A stretch of 64,000 bases of DNA from Manduca sexta (lineage: Eukaryota > Arthropoda > Insecta > Lepidoptera > Sphingidae): positions 12,590,920 to 12,654,919 of the forward strand of contig NC_051129.1 in NCBI RefSeq assembly GCF_014839805.1, written 5' to 3'. This document shows positions 26,007-37,722 of the stretch, one piece after another. A program made the translations under genes and the position numbers. Each line of letters opens with the position of its first letter. The stretch's first letter is position 1. The notes under the pieces were generated by a model. That model saw only the letters and a program-made list of their open reading frames with translations, had not been told where the DNA came from and did not search any database.

Positions 26007-27452
26007 TATATAATTTGAAAACATTCCAACTAAAACCCGCGGTGGCCTTCTTCAGCGCATACGGGATGGCCCCGGGGTATCTTCTTGCATTGCAATAGAT
26101 GCGCGAAACCGTCCCTAATTCACAACACTGTATTTCTACCAAACAATCATGTACGACTGAATTACGATTGACGCAACAACTTAATTATACTTTACTCCAA
26201 TATACATTATTTGAATTACATTCTAGATTTCTGTCCATTAGTTGCCTCACAGTAACCTTTCGCGTAACTTATTTTTATCAGAACATTAAATCCATCGCAA
26301 ACAATAGTTCACGATAATGACTGACCGGTGGCAAGTGCCACGGTCAGCTATTTCTCACGGCATGTGAACGATTCACGGAGATGATGCTTTGTGATGAGCG
26401 GAGCGGGAATGCATCGAGGCTTTCTTGACATTTTTTTTATTTGAATTTGAATTATTGAAGTGTCTCTCTTTATAATAGGGATTTCGTCATTTCTTTTTTA
26501 TTTGGACTTGATTAATGAAATGTATCGCTTTATAATAGCGATTTCGATACCCATATGATACTTTGGAACACGTCACCGTGTACACTTGTGTTTTTATTTT
26601 AAATAAATTGTTATCAGTTTTATTATATTACGTCGATTTATGGAACGATTTTCTTGTTTAATTGGCCTCGTTTTTCTTTTATATATAATTAAATATTTTA
26701 TTATGCTATATCAAGTCCCACGCGAAAACACTTTTACAGAATACTAATACGTATTTTTACTAGACAAAAGTAGCCTATGTCATGTTAATTTAGTACATAG
26801 TCTATGTTTGTGAAAAATATCATGCACATATAACTTATGCATTTATAATATCAAAGACTTGTAAAAAAAATACAGGAAATATCATAGCTTATTATCTACT
26901 TAAAATATTGATTTTGAATATAATGAATCGCTCCGCTTGTGTCCATGCTCGCTGGCTGTCCAAACGCGGGCGTAGTGCCGCAGGCGGTGCGTGCTAGGTA
27001 GCGAATCTACCACCGATCATTGCATGTACCTCTGCGTTTACAAACACTAACACATTACTTGAAATTGTTGGAATCATTCTAGGAATTTGTATTAAAGAAT
27101 TGGGGTTTAATTCTTGTGTTGATAATGTTATGTAAGGAAAGTTATTGTTCAAATATTCAAAGAATTACGATTTGAGAAATTATTTAAATAGTTTGTAAGT
27201 GGGGTTCGTTTCCTGTGTTATAGTTATGTGAGGAGAGTCATTAGTTGCTTAAATATTTAGAGAATTATAAATTGAGACTAATTTAATGGTATGTAAGAAT
27301 CATCTTTCGTCTGATATACTTAAAGGTTCGTAGATTTAATTAATTTTACACCTAAAAAACTCGAGTTGCTTATCTTACTAAAAAAGCTATCAAATTGTTA
27401 GTTATATTAAATCAAAATAAATAACTAGGTATTGTTATGTACTCCAATAGGT
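26007..27452. other. AT-rich non-coding DNA
   Basis: No gene recognised. Two near-copies of a 'ctttataatag..gatttcg' stretch at about 26458-26490 and 26520-26550 form a weak tandem pair. The rest is unassigned. Confidence 0.5.
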
Positions 27453-27520
27453 CGATTTGGAAATTTTTGGGGGAGGCCCATGATCAACAGTGAATATCCT
27501 GCGGCTGATGATGATGATGG
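27453..27520 (+). repeat. Probable RTE-type LINE 3' tail fragment
   Basis: Shares 'gatttggaaatttttggggg', '..gatcaacagtgaatatcctg' and the terminal (gat)n with 53884-53965. Confidence 0.5.
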
Positions 27521-28556
27521 TATTTATTATGTAATCTATAAAATTAATATTCTTTAGTATAAAGAAGTTAATTAGTCAGTATATTTCCTTCGTATTTTTT
27601 ACGTTGAAAAATCATTATTACCAGAATTTAACCTGTATTTCTAATAACGTCAGTTCTAATTGAGGCATCATCTTTGAGTATGAGAACGTAAATAGCTAAT
27701 TTATTTGGTCCACACCCAAAACCCGTAGCTTAGGGGCCATAACGCGATTAGCATGAGGTCATACGTGGGCGGGGGTCACGATACGAATCCGACCATTTAC
27801 CGTTGCAGTGTGGGTTTGGTAGAAAAATTGTGTTTTAACTGATTGATATAAAATGTGTTGAAATTTTGATTTCAATTTTGAACTGATTTGTTATAACTTT
27901 TTTTACTCTGATTTCTTTTATGTATGTTTTTTGGGTATAGCAAATAAATTTTGTGTAAAAATACGAGTAACGAACAGAAAAAGCACAGCGTAAATAATGC
28001 AAGATTAGTAAAATTTTGTAATAGATAAGCATTACGAAATAAGTTTGAAAAACATCATTTAATTAGGAAACCTTATCGGGTATACATCTTAAACTAAAAA
28101 AAGGCATTAACAAAGTTTGGTGTATTTTAATAAATGTGTGTGTTAAAAATATTGTGTTCAGTCTCTAGATTTCAAGTATTTGTTGTATAAAATAAATTTA
28201 GAAGCCTTGATATGCTATATTAATTTAAACCTTATGTTGAATAAATAAAAACTAAAGTTACAAAAATTCCAATACGTGTATTTGCAGTTCAATTATCTAG
28301 TTATGACCCACTCGGATACCATTTTTCGCTAGACAGACTGTCGCCAATGCTCAAATATTTGTCAATAGTTTTATTCCGCGACTCTGTTCGCCTAAAATGA
28401 AGCCCGGTATACGCTTTTTATTTCTTCTGCTAAATAAATTCAAAACCTGATCAGCCATTATGCATTTGAGCTCTAATAAAAATGAATACACAAGTAGGCC
28501 ATTATAAGATGCGAGTTCGATTTGATTACTTTTTTTTAATATTTTTCCTTAGTAAC
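27521..28556. other. AT-rich non-coding DNA
   Basis: A faint tRNA-like patch lies at 27715-27800 ('acgatacgaatccgacc'). No gene recognised. Confidence 0.45.
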
Positions 28557-28772
28557 CAGAACTCTGGAATTTGTTCCCGATATGGCAATGGGCTTGTCAC
28601 ATCGTGGGTCACTGTTTTAACAACCCAAAATAAGCTAACGCCTATCACGCATGTCCCCGGTAGGGATAGGCAAAAGTGCAACCATAGTTCCTACTTTTCG
28701 CCATGTGTGTTTCGTCCCATGTGGGCGGGCCTATCGCCATATCGGGCACAAATCTTAAACACCAGACCGGGA
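28557..28772. repeat. Two inverted family A SINE fragments
   Basis: A short plus-strand piece (28557-28610, 'gttcccgatatggcaatggg') is followed by a minus-strand tail (28641-28772, 'cgtcccatgtgggcgggcct'). The 137-codon frame across it is repeat read-through. Confidence 0.55.
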
Positions 28773-28835
28773 AAAGTTAATGTTACTTACCTGTCGTCTA
28801 ATTTTGATTATTGTTATTTTTGCTTTACACTAGTT

Positions 28836-28895
28836 TTCAACCGACTTCAAAAAAAGGAGGAGGTTCACAATTCGACTGTTTTTTTTTTCTATTGA
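28836..28895 (+). repeat. Dispersed repeat end 'ccgacttcaaaaaaaggagg'
   Basis: Also found at 53344-53400. This motif marks one end of a repeat I remember from many arthropod genomes; its class is not known to me. Confidence 0.45.
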
Positions 28896-30060
28896 CAGAC
28901 CGACACGCCAATCATATTTATTTGTAAAGATAATTTTTCCATATTTATTTACCACATTAGCGCGCCAACATCCTGGATGTCGGACGGTCTAATTCCCCCG
29001 CGTGGTTTAGCGTGTTAGTCATAATTATTCGAATTACTCATAAGTCATATGTAAGTCGTCATGAGTATGCAATTGTTTACACTAGTTTTCCTTCTTTTTT
29101 ATATTGGCGCGGCTTTATTTTAAGAATATTTGAGCTGTGTAATCGATAATTTGTTGGTAGTTTGATTTCGGTTTTTATTTCTTTACTCCAATGGCAAAGT
29201 ATATGGGTTGTTGATTGAATAATCTTGGTTTCTATTCCAATTTGTGTGACGTTTTCCAATACGCTTTATCCGAGATTATAACTCCGAAAGGGTATGAAGT
29301 CGAAAAGCAAGGGGAAATTAAATTTTGTGTTTATTGAATTGTTAAATATGTGCGTTGTCATGAGACTTTCTTCGAAAATAAACTGTTATTGCATAGGATG
29401 GTTAAGAGCTTACTGACTGTGATAGAACTAGTTTAACATCAGACTATATTTAAAAGCTATTACCATCATCAGCCACATTAATTCCACCTCTGAGCTCTCA
29501 GATAGACCTATCAAAAACGTAAACTTGGAAAGTATATACTTATAAAATTGTTGACTGTCGTATTTATCTCCGAAGCGCTAAACAGTTTACCAATATCACC
29601 TCGAGTTTATATCCGTCCCAGAATATGATAGACAGCGTATCTTCTCCCACATCGGCACGAACTGTCCTGGGCATGCAATCAGCATCTTGGATATAAAACA
29701 ACTAACTCCGAAACACCACCTCAGACCTGGTCCCTGCGATGTTCAACTACATCCACTCGCACACAGCTTATAATCCAGGCAATTACTAAGCCTCAAAGCA
29801 GACTTTAACCATGACTCAAGCTAATAGGACAAGCGAACCTAGTATTACGTCAAGTACACACAATGCATCGTCTCCATTATTGTAATCATATGTTAATTTC
29901 TTAGCGACCAGCATAATGCGTGCATATATCTTTGTATGTGACAAATAGAAATTTCCTGCGCAAAACCAAGCGATTTCTTGTAATTTGATGTTTTCCTTGA
30001 TAATGTTTGCACTGACGAAGTGGTGTTAATTCTATATAAGAAAGGTATATTACGATTACG
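28896..30060. other. Non-coding DNA, nothing recognised
   Basis: Moderately AT-rich. A less AT-rich part at 29460-29830 has no open frame. No gene assigned. Confidence 0.45.
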
Positions 30061-30517
30061 AGGAATTTTTGAAGGTGTGTGAAGTTTACCAACCCGCTCT
30101 AGGCCAGCAAGGTGGACTAAGGCCTAATCCCTCTCAGTAGTACAGTAGGCCCGTGCCCAACAGTGGGACAGTATATAATACAGGGGGCGAGGGGACTACG
30201 TATCAAATAGCGGACCCCTCTCGCCCCCATCCCACCTTCTCGAATCACACACTCATCACTATATTTAGAATAACTTTACTACAATTTATATCGAAACACT
30301 AGCAACAAAGAGGTTAACGTGGAGTCAGGGACGGACGTATCAAATAGCGGAAACTCCCTAGACTCCACCAAAGACTTAGAAAACAATATATAGTGATGGG
30401 TCAAACAGGTATAAGTACCAATCGATAAATAAATAAACCCGAGTCGAATCATTAGCAAAAGGAAAAAAAAAAAAAAACAAAAAAAAAGTATATAATACAG
30501 GGCTGATATTATTATGA
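30061..30517 (+). repeat. Family C SINE (3' half) split by a younger retroposon
   Basis: SINE sequence runs 30061-30185, is interrupted by the 302-bp insert, then resumes from 30488 through 'gctgatattattatg'. The 5' half with the tRNA-like head is missing. Confidence 0.85.
30186..30487 (+). mobile_element. Poly(A)-tailed retroposed sequence with a 15-bp target duplication
   Basis: Flanked by identical gtatataatacaggg at 30171-30185 and 30488-30502. The insert ends in about 24 A residues broken by one C, so it was reverse transcribed from a polyadenylated RNA. It carries two imperfect copies of 'acgtatcaaatagcgga' (about 30196 and 30337). The source RNA is not recognised: a 5'-truncated LINE tail or a novel SINE are both possible. 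Confidence 0.85.
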
Positions 30518-31270
30518 TTAAATTACGATTCCATTCTTATATTTTTTGATGACTCAGTAACAACACTCGTAAGCCACATACTTGGTAAGTGACACGGCCG
30601 CACATAAAAAGTATGAACAAAATCAATAACATTTAATTATCTAGGATTTCTTGCACTAGGCCTAGGGCGTAGGTAGGGTTGAATCGAGAGTGAATAGGGG
30701 GAGGGGTCAATGTCCTTCATGTATTGATCATTTTTCTTATGGAAAGTGTCTATGGTAGCACTATTTCTTCACAATTCATTCACTTCTTACTTCTCTGTTT
30801 CTTCTCTTTGGCGAGATAGGGGTACTATCCCAGTCTTCCCATCTTAGTAATGCCGTAAACGTGTCAATATGTAATATGTCTATTACCCTCCATATACTAA
30901 ATAGGGGAAAGCCCTAAGATATTTATAATCTAATAAACCTTCCGGCGTACGTGTTTAAACACATTTTTCCTTAGCAATAACTTATTAGAATAAAACCTTC
31001 AATACTCATCATTTCGAGAAACTGCTCCACTTGTAAAAACCCACGATTTATTTTCCCTTACCTTAATTCCTTGGAAATGACGTCACGATGATATCACTTT
31101 TATGATACAATCTCGTAATCTACTTATGTCTATTTTTATTACTTATCCGTTTCTCGAGATTTCGCGGAAGTGAGTTATTTTTTATCATTTTTAATGTGTC
31201 ATTCGGTATCATGTTACACATGACGATTGTTAATATCGCTATATATTTAATAGGTTTCTAGTATATAAAA

Positions 31271-31675
31271 AAGCGATAGGCCTAGTTAGTTGTGGAACGG
31301 ACTGCCGAGACGAATGTCCGCAGGTTCAAAACCCAAGCCACACACCTCTGACTTTTTTAAAAATGATGTGTGTATTCTTTCAGAATGATCGCTTGCTGGG
31401 CCCTTATTCTGTATGATAGTGTAAACGCGTAACGCGGCCGTGTCATGTTATCTTCGAGAAATGTGCGTGGTATTCTGTAAGCCAAATTTCTATAGTCCTA
31501 AACATGATGCGTTGTGTTACGTGCTTGTTACACACTGTTCAAATAACGTGCGGGATAGAGAATAAGTCCCCTGTAACGGTGAATGAAAACATCGTGAGAA
31601 AACCTGCATAGCTAGGAAGTTGTTTATAAGAATTTTGAAAATACGTTAAGTGTACTAGCACTAGACCAGCGTGGT
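31271..31675 (+). repeat. Family C SINE interrupted by a MITE
   Basis: The head and first half are at 31271-31397 (tRNA-like, B-box variant caggttcaaaaccc). The body resumes at 31572 ('taacggtgaatg') and ends near 'gaccagcgtggt', where it joins a repeat D fragment. Confidence 0.8.
31398..31571. mobile_element. 174-bp MITE inside a SINE
   Basis: The ends are inverted: GGGCCCTTATTCTGTAT at the left, and the complement of GGGGACTTATTCTCTAT at the right (14 of 17 match). The SINE sequence on each side is continuous with the family consensus, so this is an insertion. A clear target duplication was not seen. No coding capacity. Confidence 0.7.
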
Positions 31676-31745
31676 ACCTACCCAGGCAGTCACGCACACA
31701 ATATGAGAGACCTACCACCAGTACCATTAGGCTGTTACCATTAGG
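31674..31745 (+). repeat. Repeat D end fragment
   Basis: 'cctacccaggcagtcacgca..gagagacctaccaccagta' matches the right ends of the copies at 41089 and 47256. Confidence 0.6.
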
Positions 31746-32662
31746 CGAGCGGATTGTCATCATTCATTTGTATAAAAATAGCACTGTTTAGACACTAAGC
31801 ATTATTTGCTCGTTTTTTCCACACATAGATCATGCTTTGTTTATTTAACTGTCGACGTAATCTTATATGAATAATCGGTGATAAATCTCTTTAATCTGAA
31901 TGAACTGCGCTAAAGAATCTAATATATGGTCAAAAACAGAGAGATGGATCCGTAGGCCGTGAGAAAAAGTTCGCTGCCCACGCGCAGTACCGAAATGCAT
32001 AATAATGTAAATGCGGAAGAAACTGTTCGACTGTAAGGTAAAAGACATAAGTATTTATAAATCAAATTTGGTACGCAGTAAGATTGGATCCTAAGAAAAA
32101 TATAAGTATGTGAAAAATAAATATTGCAAAAACATATGACGCATTCATCTAAAACTAAACTGAAGCGACTCTGCTCTTTAAAACACAATTAGCTTCAGTT
32201 TCTATCCATAACACAAAGAAACAAATATCATAATAAAAAAAAATATGTTTTTTTAACAAATCTGAAATCCCAACATACAAGCCTAAGTAAACTATCGCTT
32301 ATCAAACCAATCTACCAAGACCCTCAACCAATTCATAGCAACCTAAACAATTACTCAAAAGAAAGCGATCTAGAAAAAACTGGCCAGGTACAAAAGGCTA
32401 TCTCGATCTCAATTGGCCAGCGCCCATTATAACAAAACATGAGCGAGTCACGTCCATCTTGGCTCAATTAGGAAGCTATCTGTTACGCGCAATCCTCGTT
32501 TAAGGACAAGCTATCTGAAATTTCTAATCTAGTGAGTCATAATGCCTCATTATGCGTTTTGAGCGATTAGTGACGGTTGAGGTTTTTTTAAATATGCTGG
32601 GTACAGTTGATTGAGTAGGTGTTTTGCAGCTGATGTTAATTAGTAGTAAGGGTATAATTAAT
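31746..32662. other. AT-rich non-coding DNA, nothing recognised
   Basis: Overlapping minus-strand frames at 31863-32188 are short and in competing frames. No gene assigned. Confidence 0.45.
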
Positions 32663-32765
32663 TTCAGACTGGGTTAATACTGAGCAGAAAAAGTATTACT
32701 TTCCCGACCTGAGATTCGAACCCCGAACCTCAGAGGGCTGTCGATGCGCAATATGTCATCGAGGG
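32663..32765 (-). repeat. Head part of a family A SINE
   Basis: Inverted B-box 'gagattcgaaccccgaacct' and core 'actgagcagaaaaag'. The tail is missing. Confidence 0.6.
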
Positions 32766-33512
32766 AGTCTAACTTACGGAAATTCACTAAAATATTCCTC
32801 TCTATTTTCAATGTCTGTTCTTCCTTAAAGGACGACATCGCAAGCGCAGTTAACTGAAAGAAATTATTGAATGAGAGTCTAATTCGTAGAAAACATCTCG
32901 TCTATAGGTTATTCGTCAATAAAGCAGATCTGGTAAACGTTATCTATAGCAATATTAAAGCAATAAAATAGTTTATAGCTAAAAGAGATAGCCAGATGTA
33001 GGCTTACGCGTTACATTGACGCCATCACTGCAATGAGCATGGTTTTCGGAAAGAACATCGTCAGCGATTAATTGCATTTTTACGAGAGTATTTTTGCTTC
33101 GTTACTTCTAACATATTTGTGGTAAACCTATACCAGGTATTTTATAAAATATTATTATTCCTAACTAAGTATTGAATTTATAAAGTACAAATTTTACCAT
33201 AAAATATAAATATGAAGGCTGATCCGTAAAAACGCAAATTGTAGATTGCGAAGTTATTTTTTTTAAGTTTCAATATATTATGCTCGATGGACTTTTTGCT
33301 TTTTGGACTGTGCTTAAAATCCATTAAGTTATTGGGGTGCTTAATTCAAATTCCAGATAAGTAACGATCATGTTAAGGATTAAAATTTTGAGTAGGACCG
33401 ACGGAGAATTTGAAACACTAATGGATTTTGATAAAGATAATTTTGGATCTCATTTAGTGATCAAAGAGATGAATTATCGAATTAGAGAGACTAACTATCT
33501 ACTTCTTACTAT
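32766..33512. other. AT-rich non-coding DNA, nothing recognised
   Basis: No coding frame or recurring repeat seen. Confidence 0.45.
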
Positions 33513-33833
33513 ATATAATAATAATATTAGCCCTGTATATACTGTCCTATTGTTGGGCACGGACCTTCTGTACTACTGAGAGGGATTAGGCCACAGTCCA
33601 CCACGCTGGTCTAGTGCGGATTGGTAGACTTCACATACCTTCGAAATTCCTATAGAGAACTTCTCTAGGTGTGCAGCTTTCTTCACGATGTTTTCCTTCA
33701 CTGCAAGCAAGCGATAATTCACAAAGAATACACACGTGATTTTAGAAAAGTCAGAGGTGTGTGTCCTTGAGTTTTGAACCTGCGGACATTCGTCTCGGCA
33801 GTCCGTTCCACAACCAACTAGGCTATCGCCGCT
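33513..33833 (-). repeat. tRNA-derived SINE, family C, full length
   Basis: Complete inverted copy. The flanks share 'ttactatat' (about 33507-33515 and 33841-33849), a likely short target duplication. Confidence 0.85.
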
Positions 33834-33875
33834 TCTTATTACTATATTTTAAATAAATTATATTGTTTTTTTCTC

Positions 33876-34110
33876 ACACGGAGATGACAACGTAACCTCA
33901 CTCTACCTGATAGTAATCGTAGTAGAGACCAGATAGAGTTACGACTGACGAGAACAAGAGATGATTATTTTTGGCCATATACAATTACCCCGGCCTTATT
34001 AATTAGGATATATATATAAGTTATTCGGGAACGCGAGATACTTACCTGAGCCATTATGGCGGGTTTTACACCTCTTGTATAGTGGTCGCTATCCGGTGCT
34101 GGTAATATGT
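33876..34110 (+). repeat. Diverged fragment of the 46229-type TIR element
   Basis: Terminal block 'cctcactctacctgatagta', then 'gatgatta..' and 'ccattatggcgggttttaca', which match the body of the complete element. Confidence 0.6.
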
Positions 34111-34837
34111 AAATGCATCACGCATTTACATACCACCAACATTTGCCATAGTCGTGTCTCGTACAAGTATAGGAGACCCCACACCTAGTATTTTTATAAA
34201 ACAAAATGACCTTTATGCTAGTTAGTAATAGTGACTACATAACACAAATCAACAATGTCAAAAGGCGCCATATTTGTTTCACTAAGTACCTAGAGGCCAA
34301 CCGATCGGTCGCAGACCAATCACTGCTCATATAATATTATGTAAAACTAATAAATTCACATTTATAATTTATATACATTTTATACAATAGATTATGTATA
34401 CATTATATGGCGACTGGCGTTTGAGATCCGGAAGATTCTCGAGGTTAGCAAATGTCATTTTTTATAAAAAAATATTGATATAGTCGGTTGATAGTCTGAC
34501 ATGCTTTGACAACTAAATATGCTTGTACACGAACAACGTTTTCGCGGAAATTGTTTACAGTTATTGACGTATATTTTATAGACACGAACGTATAAACTAT
34601 TTGTTCAAAATCTGGAGTATTAAAGTTTGCTGCAGTGCTAACGCACAATCGTCGTCTAACCAAACTTTTAAACATGCAGTGCTAATGCGCTTAAAAATAG
34701 AGTATAAGTAAAATGGCAACGAATACCGGATTGCAGTACACTTCAGTTGAGTATTCGGAACGCCAAATCTAGTACGTAGTACACAATATATAGCGATAAT
34801 TAAAATCTTTTTTACTTGAAGATACGTTTGTTAGCCT
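34111..34837. other. AT-rich non-coding DNA, nothing recognised
   Basis: It contains a small palindrome (gtaaatgcatcacgcatttac, about 34110-34130). No gene. Confidence 0.45.
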
Positions 34838-34945
34838 GGCAAGGGTCGGTTTATACAAACACACTGGACTTTTGGGTGAGCTCCTAAGAGCTCGCAACCC
34901 TTGAAAATTAAGCGGCCAAACTGAGGGTGATTCAAAGTGGTTAAT
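34838..34945 (+). repeat. Dispersed repeat G, copy 3
   Basis: Blocks 'acaaacacactggacttttg', 'gtgagctcc', 'agctcgcaaccc' and 'attaagcggcc' match copies 1 and 2. Confidence 0.5.
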
Positions 34946-35938
34946 ATTTAAATACTGCGAGTTATACTGACCGGTTATTAGGTATATTATTAATCAAATT
35001 GTTGTCATCGTTTAGTGGGCAAAGATGAGGTATGTGTTACTAATCTTGTATAGTATAGCTGGATACTGGCTTTAATAACTTTGTCTTTTACAAGTCTTGT
35101 AAATGAAGAAGAGCAAGTCTCTCGACTGCTACACACGTATATTTGAATTTCGAAGCTACGTGCCAGTATCCTCAACATTTAATGTTATATCTATGGCTAT
35201 AGTGGAACACAGTAAAAAACAGATAAATCAATTGTTGGTCTCTGTAAAAAAACATTTTCGATAAAAAAGCGGCGCACCTGCAGCCATCTCCACATTTCTA
35301 GTAAGACCCAGTTAATCAGGACCATTTATGTGACTTGAATATAATTATGTTTTTGTTAATACATTGCCTTCGGTCTCAATAGATAGACTTGTGTGGGCGC
35401 ACCTCAATTTGCGACATTTTAAATTCAAAAATTGCATCGTCGTAAATATAATTTGGCGCCAAATCTTTTTTTTCTTGCATATAAAAACATTATATCGTAC
35501 CTATATTTTATTTTTTTTGTTGAGCATAAATATTCTCTATTTAGTTCCATTGATATTTATTTCAAAAATTTAATTTATTTGCATCTTCATCGCATTCAAA
35601 AACAGTAACAGATTTTTTATTTGACTATTTATTCAAATAATTACGAAATTTGAACCAACTGAATGATTTCAAATAATTAATTTCTTTTAAAGTGCATACA
35701 ATGAAAATTGTACGTCTTAACAGATCGTAAATTGTTTCATTTTTAATATTAACTTATTTAGTGCCTTAATTTATTAAAGTTAATTCTTGTATAATTTGCG
35801 CTCTTAATTATAATATTATATTCTTTTGGTTTCTTGCGAATTAACTATAGGTACGTGATACAACAATACCTATAGGAAATAGGTTTAACTAGGCTTTATT
35901 TATATGAAAAATTAATTAATAACAAACTAAAAAAAGAA
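34946..35938. other. AT-rich non-coding DNA
   Basis: No gene recognised; the last third is very AT-rich. Confidence 0.45.
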
Positions 35939-36274
35939 GCGGCGATAGCCTAGTTGGGTGTGGAACGGACTGCCGAGACGATTGTCCGCAGGTTCAAATC
36001 TCAAGGGCACACACCTCTGACTTTTCTAAAAAATCATGTGTGTATTCTTTGTGAATTTATCGTTCGCTTTAACGGTGAAGGAAAACATCGTGAGGAAACC
36101 TGCACATCTGAGAAGTTCTCTATAGGAATTTTGAGGGTGTGTGAAGTTTACTAATCCGCACTAGGCCAGCGTGGTGAACTAAGGCCTAATCCCTCTCAGT
36201 AGTAGAGGAGGCCCTAGCTCAGCAGTGGGCAAGTATATAATACAGGGCTGACATTATTATTAATATATTATTAT
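35939..36274 (+). repeat. tRNA-derived SINE, family C, with target duplication
   Basis: The best complete plus-strand copy, from 'gcggcgatagcctagttggg' to the (ATT)n tail. Flanked by identical taaaaaaagaa at 35928-35938 and 36275-36285. It lies about 540 bases before the knirps-family exon. The 66-codon frame at 35954 is SINE read-through. Confidence 0.9.
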
Positions 36275-36285
36275 TAAAAAAAGAA

Positions 36286-36790
36286 ACGACATTGCAATAC
36301 GATTCAATTACAAACCCAAAATTTATATACTAAATGGATATCACAAAATATAATCACAAATTTGGCACAACATTATTTAGAGCCGAAAGTTGAAACTGTA
36401 ACAGATATTTTAAACATTCTTACAAATTTAATTGAGCAAGAAGACCTCAGACGGTTCGCAGCGGGCGACTTCCAAATTTATTAAACGAAAATTCGCCACG
36501 GACCTCCATTATTTACCCAAACATAACCAGCATACAGTCGACCCAGATTAAACCCAGCACTACTCTTTACGATGACTTTTTGAAAAATGCAATTCTTAAT
36601 ACCGATCAGGGACGGTGCGCCAGAATGGTCCGCGGATTATTTTCGTTAACTGTATCGAATATAAATTGTTGTTTCTTATGCTTCGCCGACGGAACGCTGT
36701 ATATATTTTAAGTTGAATTAATGCTGGCTTCGATTCCAGAATTGGCGCCGTTTGGTGTTGCATTATACTTTTTAAAATAATGTTTATTAA
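36286..36790. other. Intron end before the knirps-family exon
   Basis: Non-coding, not a recognised repeat, and less AT-rich than most of the window between 36440 and 36720. Confidence 0.6.
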
Positions 36791-36813
36791 TATTATACTT
36801 CTCTTTGTTGCAG
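36791..36813 (+). promoter_or_regulatory. Splice acceptor of the knirps-family exon
   Basis: A T/C-rich tract (ttctctttgttgcag) ends in the AG at 36812-36813. The receptor homology begins immediately after it, with a serine codon at 36814. This fixes the exon start and the phase-0 intron; the match to the usual finger sequence ends exactly here. Confidence 0.9.
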
Positions 36814-37722
36814 TCGTTCTTCGGCCGAACGTACAATAATCTATCGTCGATATCGGAGTGCAAGAATAACGGGGAATGCGTGATCAACAAGAAGAACAGG
36901 ACGGCGTGCAAGGCCTGCAGGTTACGGAAGTGTCTACTGGTCGGCATGTCCAAGTCTGGTTCGAGATATGGTAGGAGATCTAACTGGTTCAAGATCCACT
37001 GCCTTCTACAAGAGCAGCAGCAACAGCACATACAGCAATTCCAGAATAGCAAGTCGCCACCCACTTTCAATCCGTCATTAAATCCATCGTTTCTTCCCAC
37101 GAACTTACTGCCTGCCGCAGCTCTAGCAGAGTATTACAAACATTCAGAGAAGAGCCCATTTACTGAAGACATTACTCGGCAAAGTGTCTCACCGTCAGAT
37201 TCTGGGGCATCTTCTGCAGACCCTGAAGATGACAACAGTTCGAGGAGTACGAGCGGTCAGAGCATTTTTAGACCTACATCATCACCTTCAAGCGATAAGG
37301 ATGTGAGGTTACAGGCTATTAGGAATCAAACAAAGGATGTCAGAAAGCGGAAACCGCCGACATTGCCTCCCTCTCCTTTTGGAATAGCAACAGCTTCACC
37401 AAGTTTCTCACCTAGACCATTCTTACCAGCGATGCAGCGGGCCATTCCTCCTGCGATCACGACATGGCCTAATCGGAATGGTGGAGACTTGCTGCTGCAT
37501 TCTCCAGCAGTCGCAGGAGTGGCGGTAGACCAAGATCAACCGATAGACCTATCGATAAAATCAACTGCCGTATTATTTAGAAGCCCGAAGAATGACGAAG
37601 TCAGCGACTCTGAACCCGAATTGAGTATTGATCTTAGTGAAGAAAATAAAGATATAATGAAAAATCCGCTAGATCTGTCGCTCGTCCCCAAACGGACTGA
37701 AGAAGTGCCTTTGACGGGGTGA
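36814..37722 (+). CDS. kni: Terminal coding exon of a knirps-family orphan nuclear receptor (NR0A)
   Basis: Seen: a pyrimidine-rich tract ending in CAG at 36811-36813 precedes an open frame of 302 codons ending in TGA. It opens with SFFGR, the end of the first nuclear-receptor finger and P-box region, so translation is spliced in from an upstream exon (phase 0); the in-frame TTG codons before 36814 are intronic. The second zinc finger is at residues 16-40 (C16, C22, C32, C35, spacing X5-X9-X2). It is followed by the knirps box, residues 45-67 ([20 protein letters not shown] plus LQE). A Gln run, a Ser/Pro/Asp-rich linker and two PxDLS motifs (PIDLS 243-247, PLDLS 285-289) follow; there is no ligand-binding domain. 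Known of the family: Knirps, Knrl and Eagle are nuclear DNA-binding repressors in embryonic patterning, tracheal or wing-vein and neuronal fate, and Knirps recruits CtBP through such a motif. Inferred: a repressor; which paralog (kni, knrl or eagle-like) is not decided here. Confidence 0.95.
   Translation, partial: SFFGRTYNNLSSISECKNNGECVINKKNRTACKACRLRKCLLVGMSKSGSRYGRRSNWFKIHCLLQEQQQQHIQQFQNSKSPPTFNPSLNPSFLPTNLLPAAALAEYYKHSEKSPFTEDITRQSVSPSDSGASSADPEDDNSSRSTSGQSIFRPTSSPSSDKDVRLQAIRNQTKDVRKRKPPTLPPSPFGIATASPSFSPRPFLPAMQRAIPPAITTWPNRNGGDLLLHSPAVAGVAVDQDQPIDLSIKSTAVLFRSPKNDEVSDSEPELSIDLSEENKDIMKNPLDLSLVPKRTEEVPLTG

Noticed and set aside
36805..36813. Translation start of the receptor at the in-frame TTG codons
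   Set aside because: These bases are the polypyrimidine tract and CAG of a splice acceptor, and family homology starts exactly after them.
36708..37100. 130-codon minus-strand frame opposite the knirps-family exon
   Set aside because: It is antisense to well-supported receptor coding sequence, with a Cys-rich run caused by the complementary CAG/GCA repeats. No independent support.
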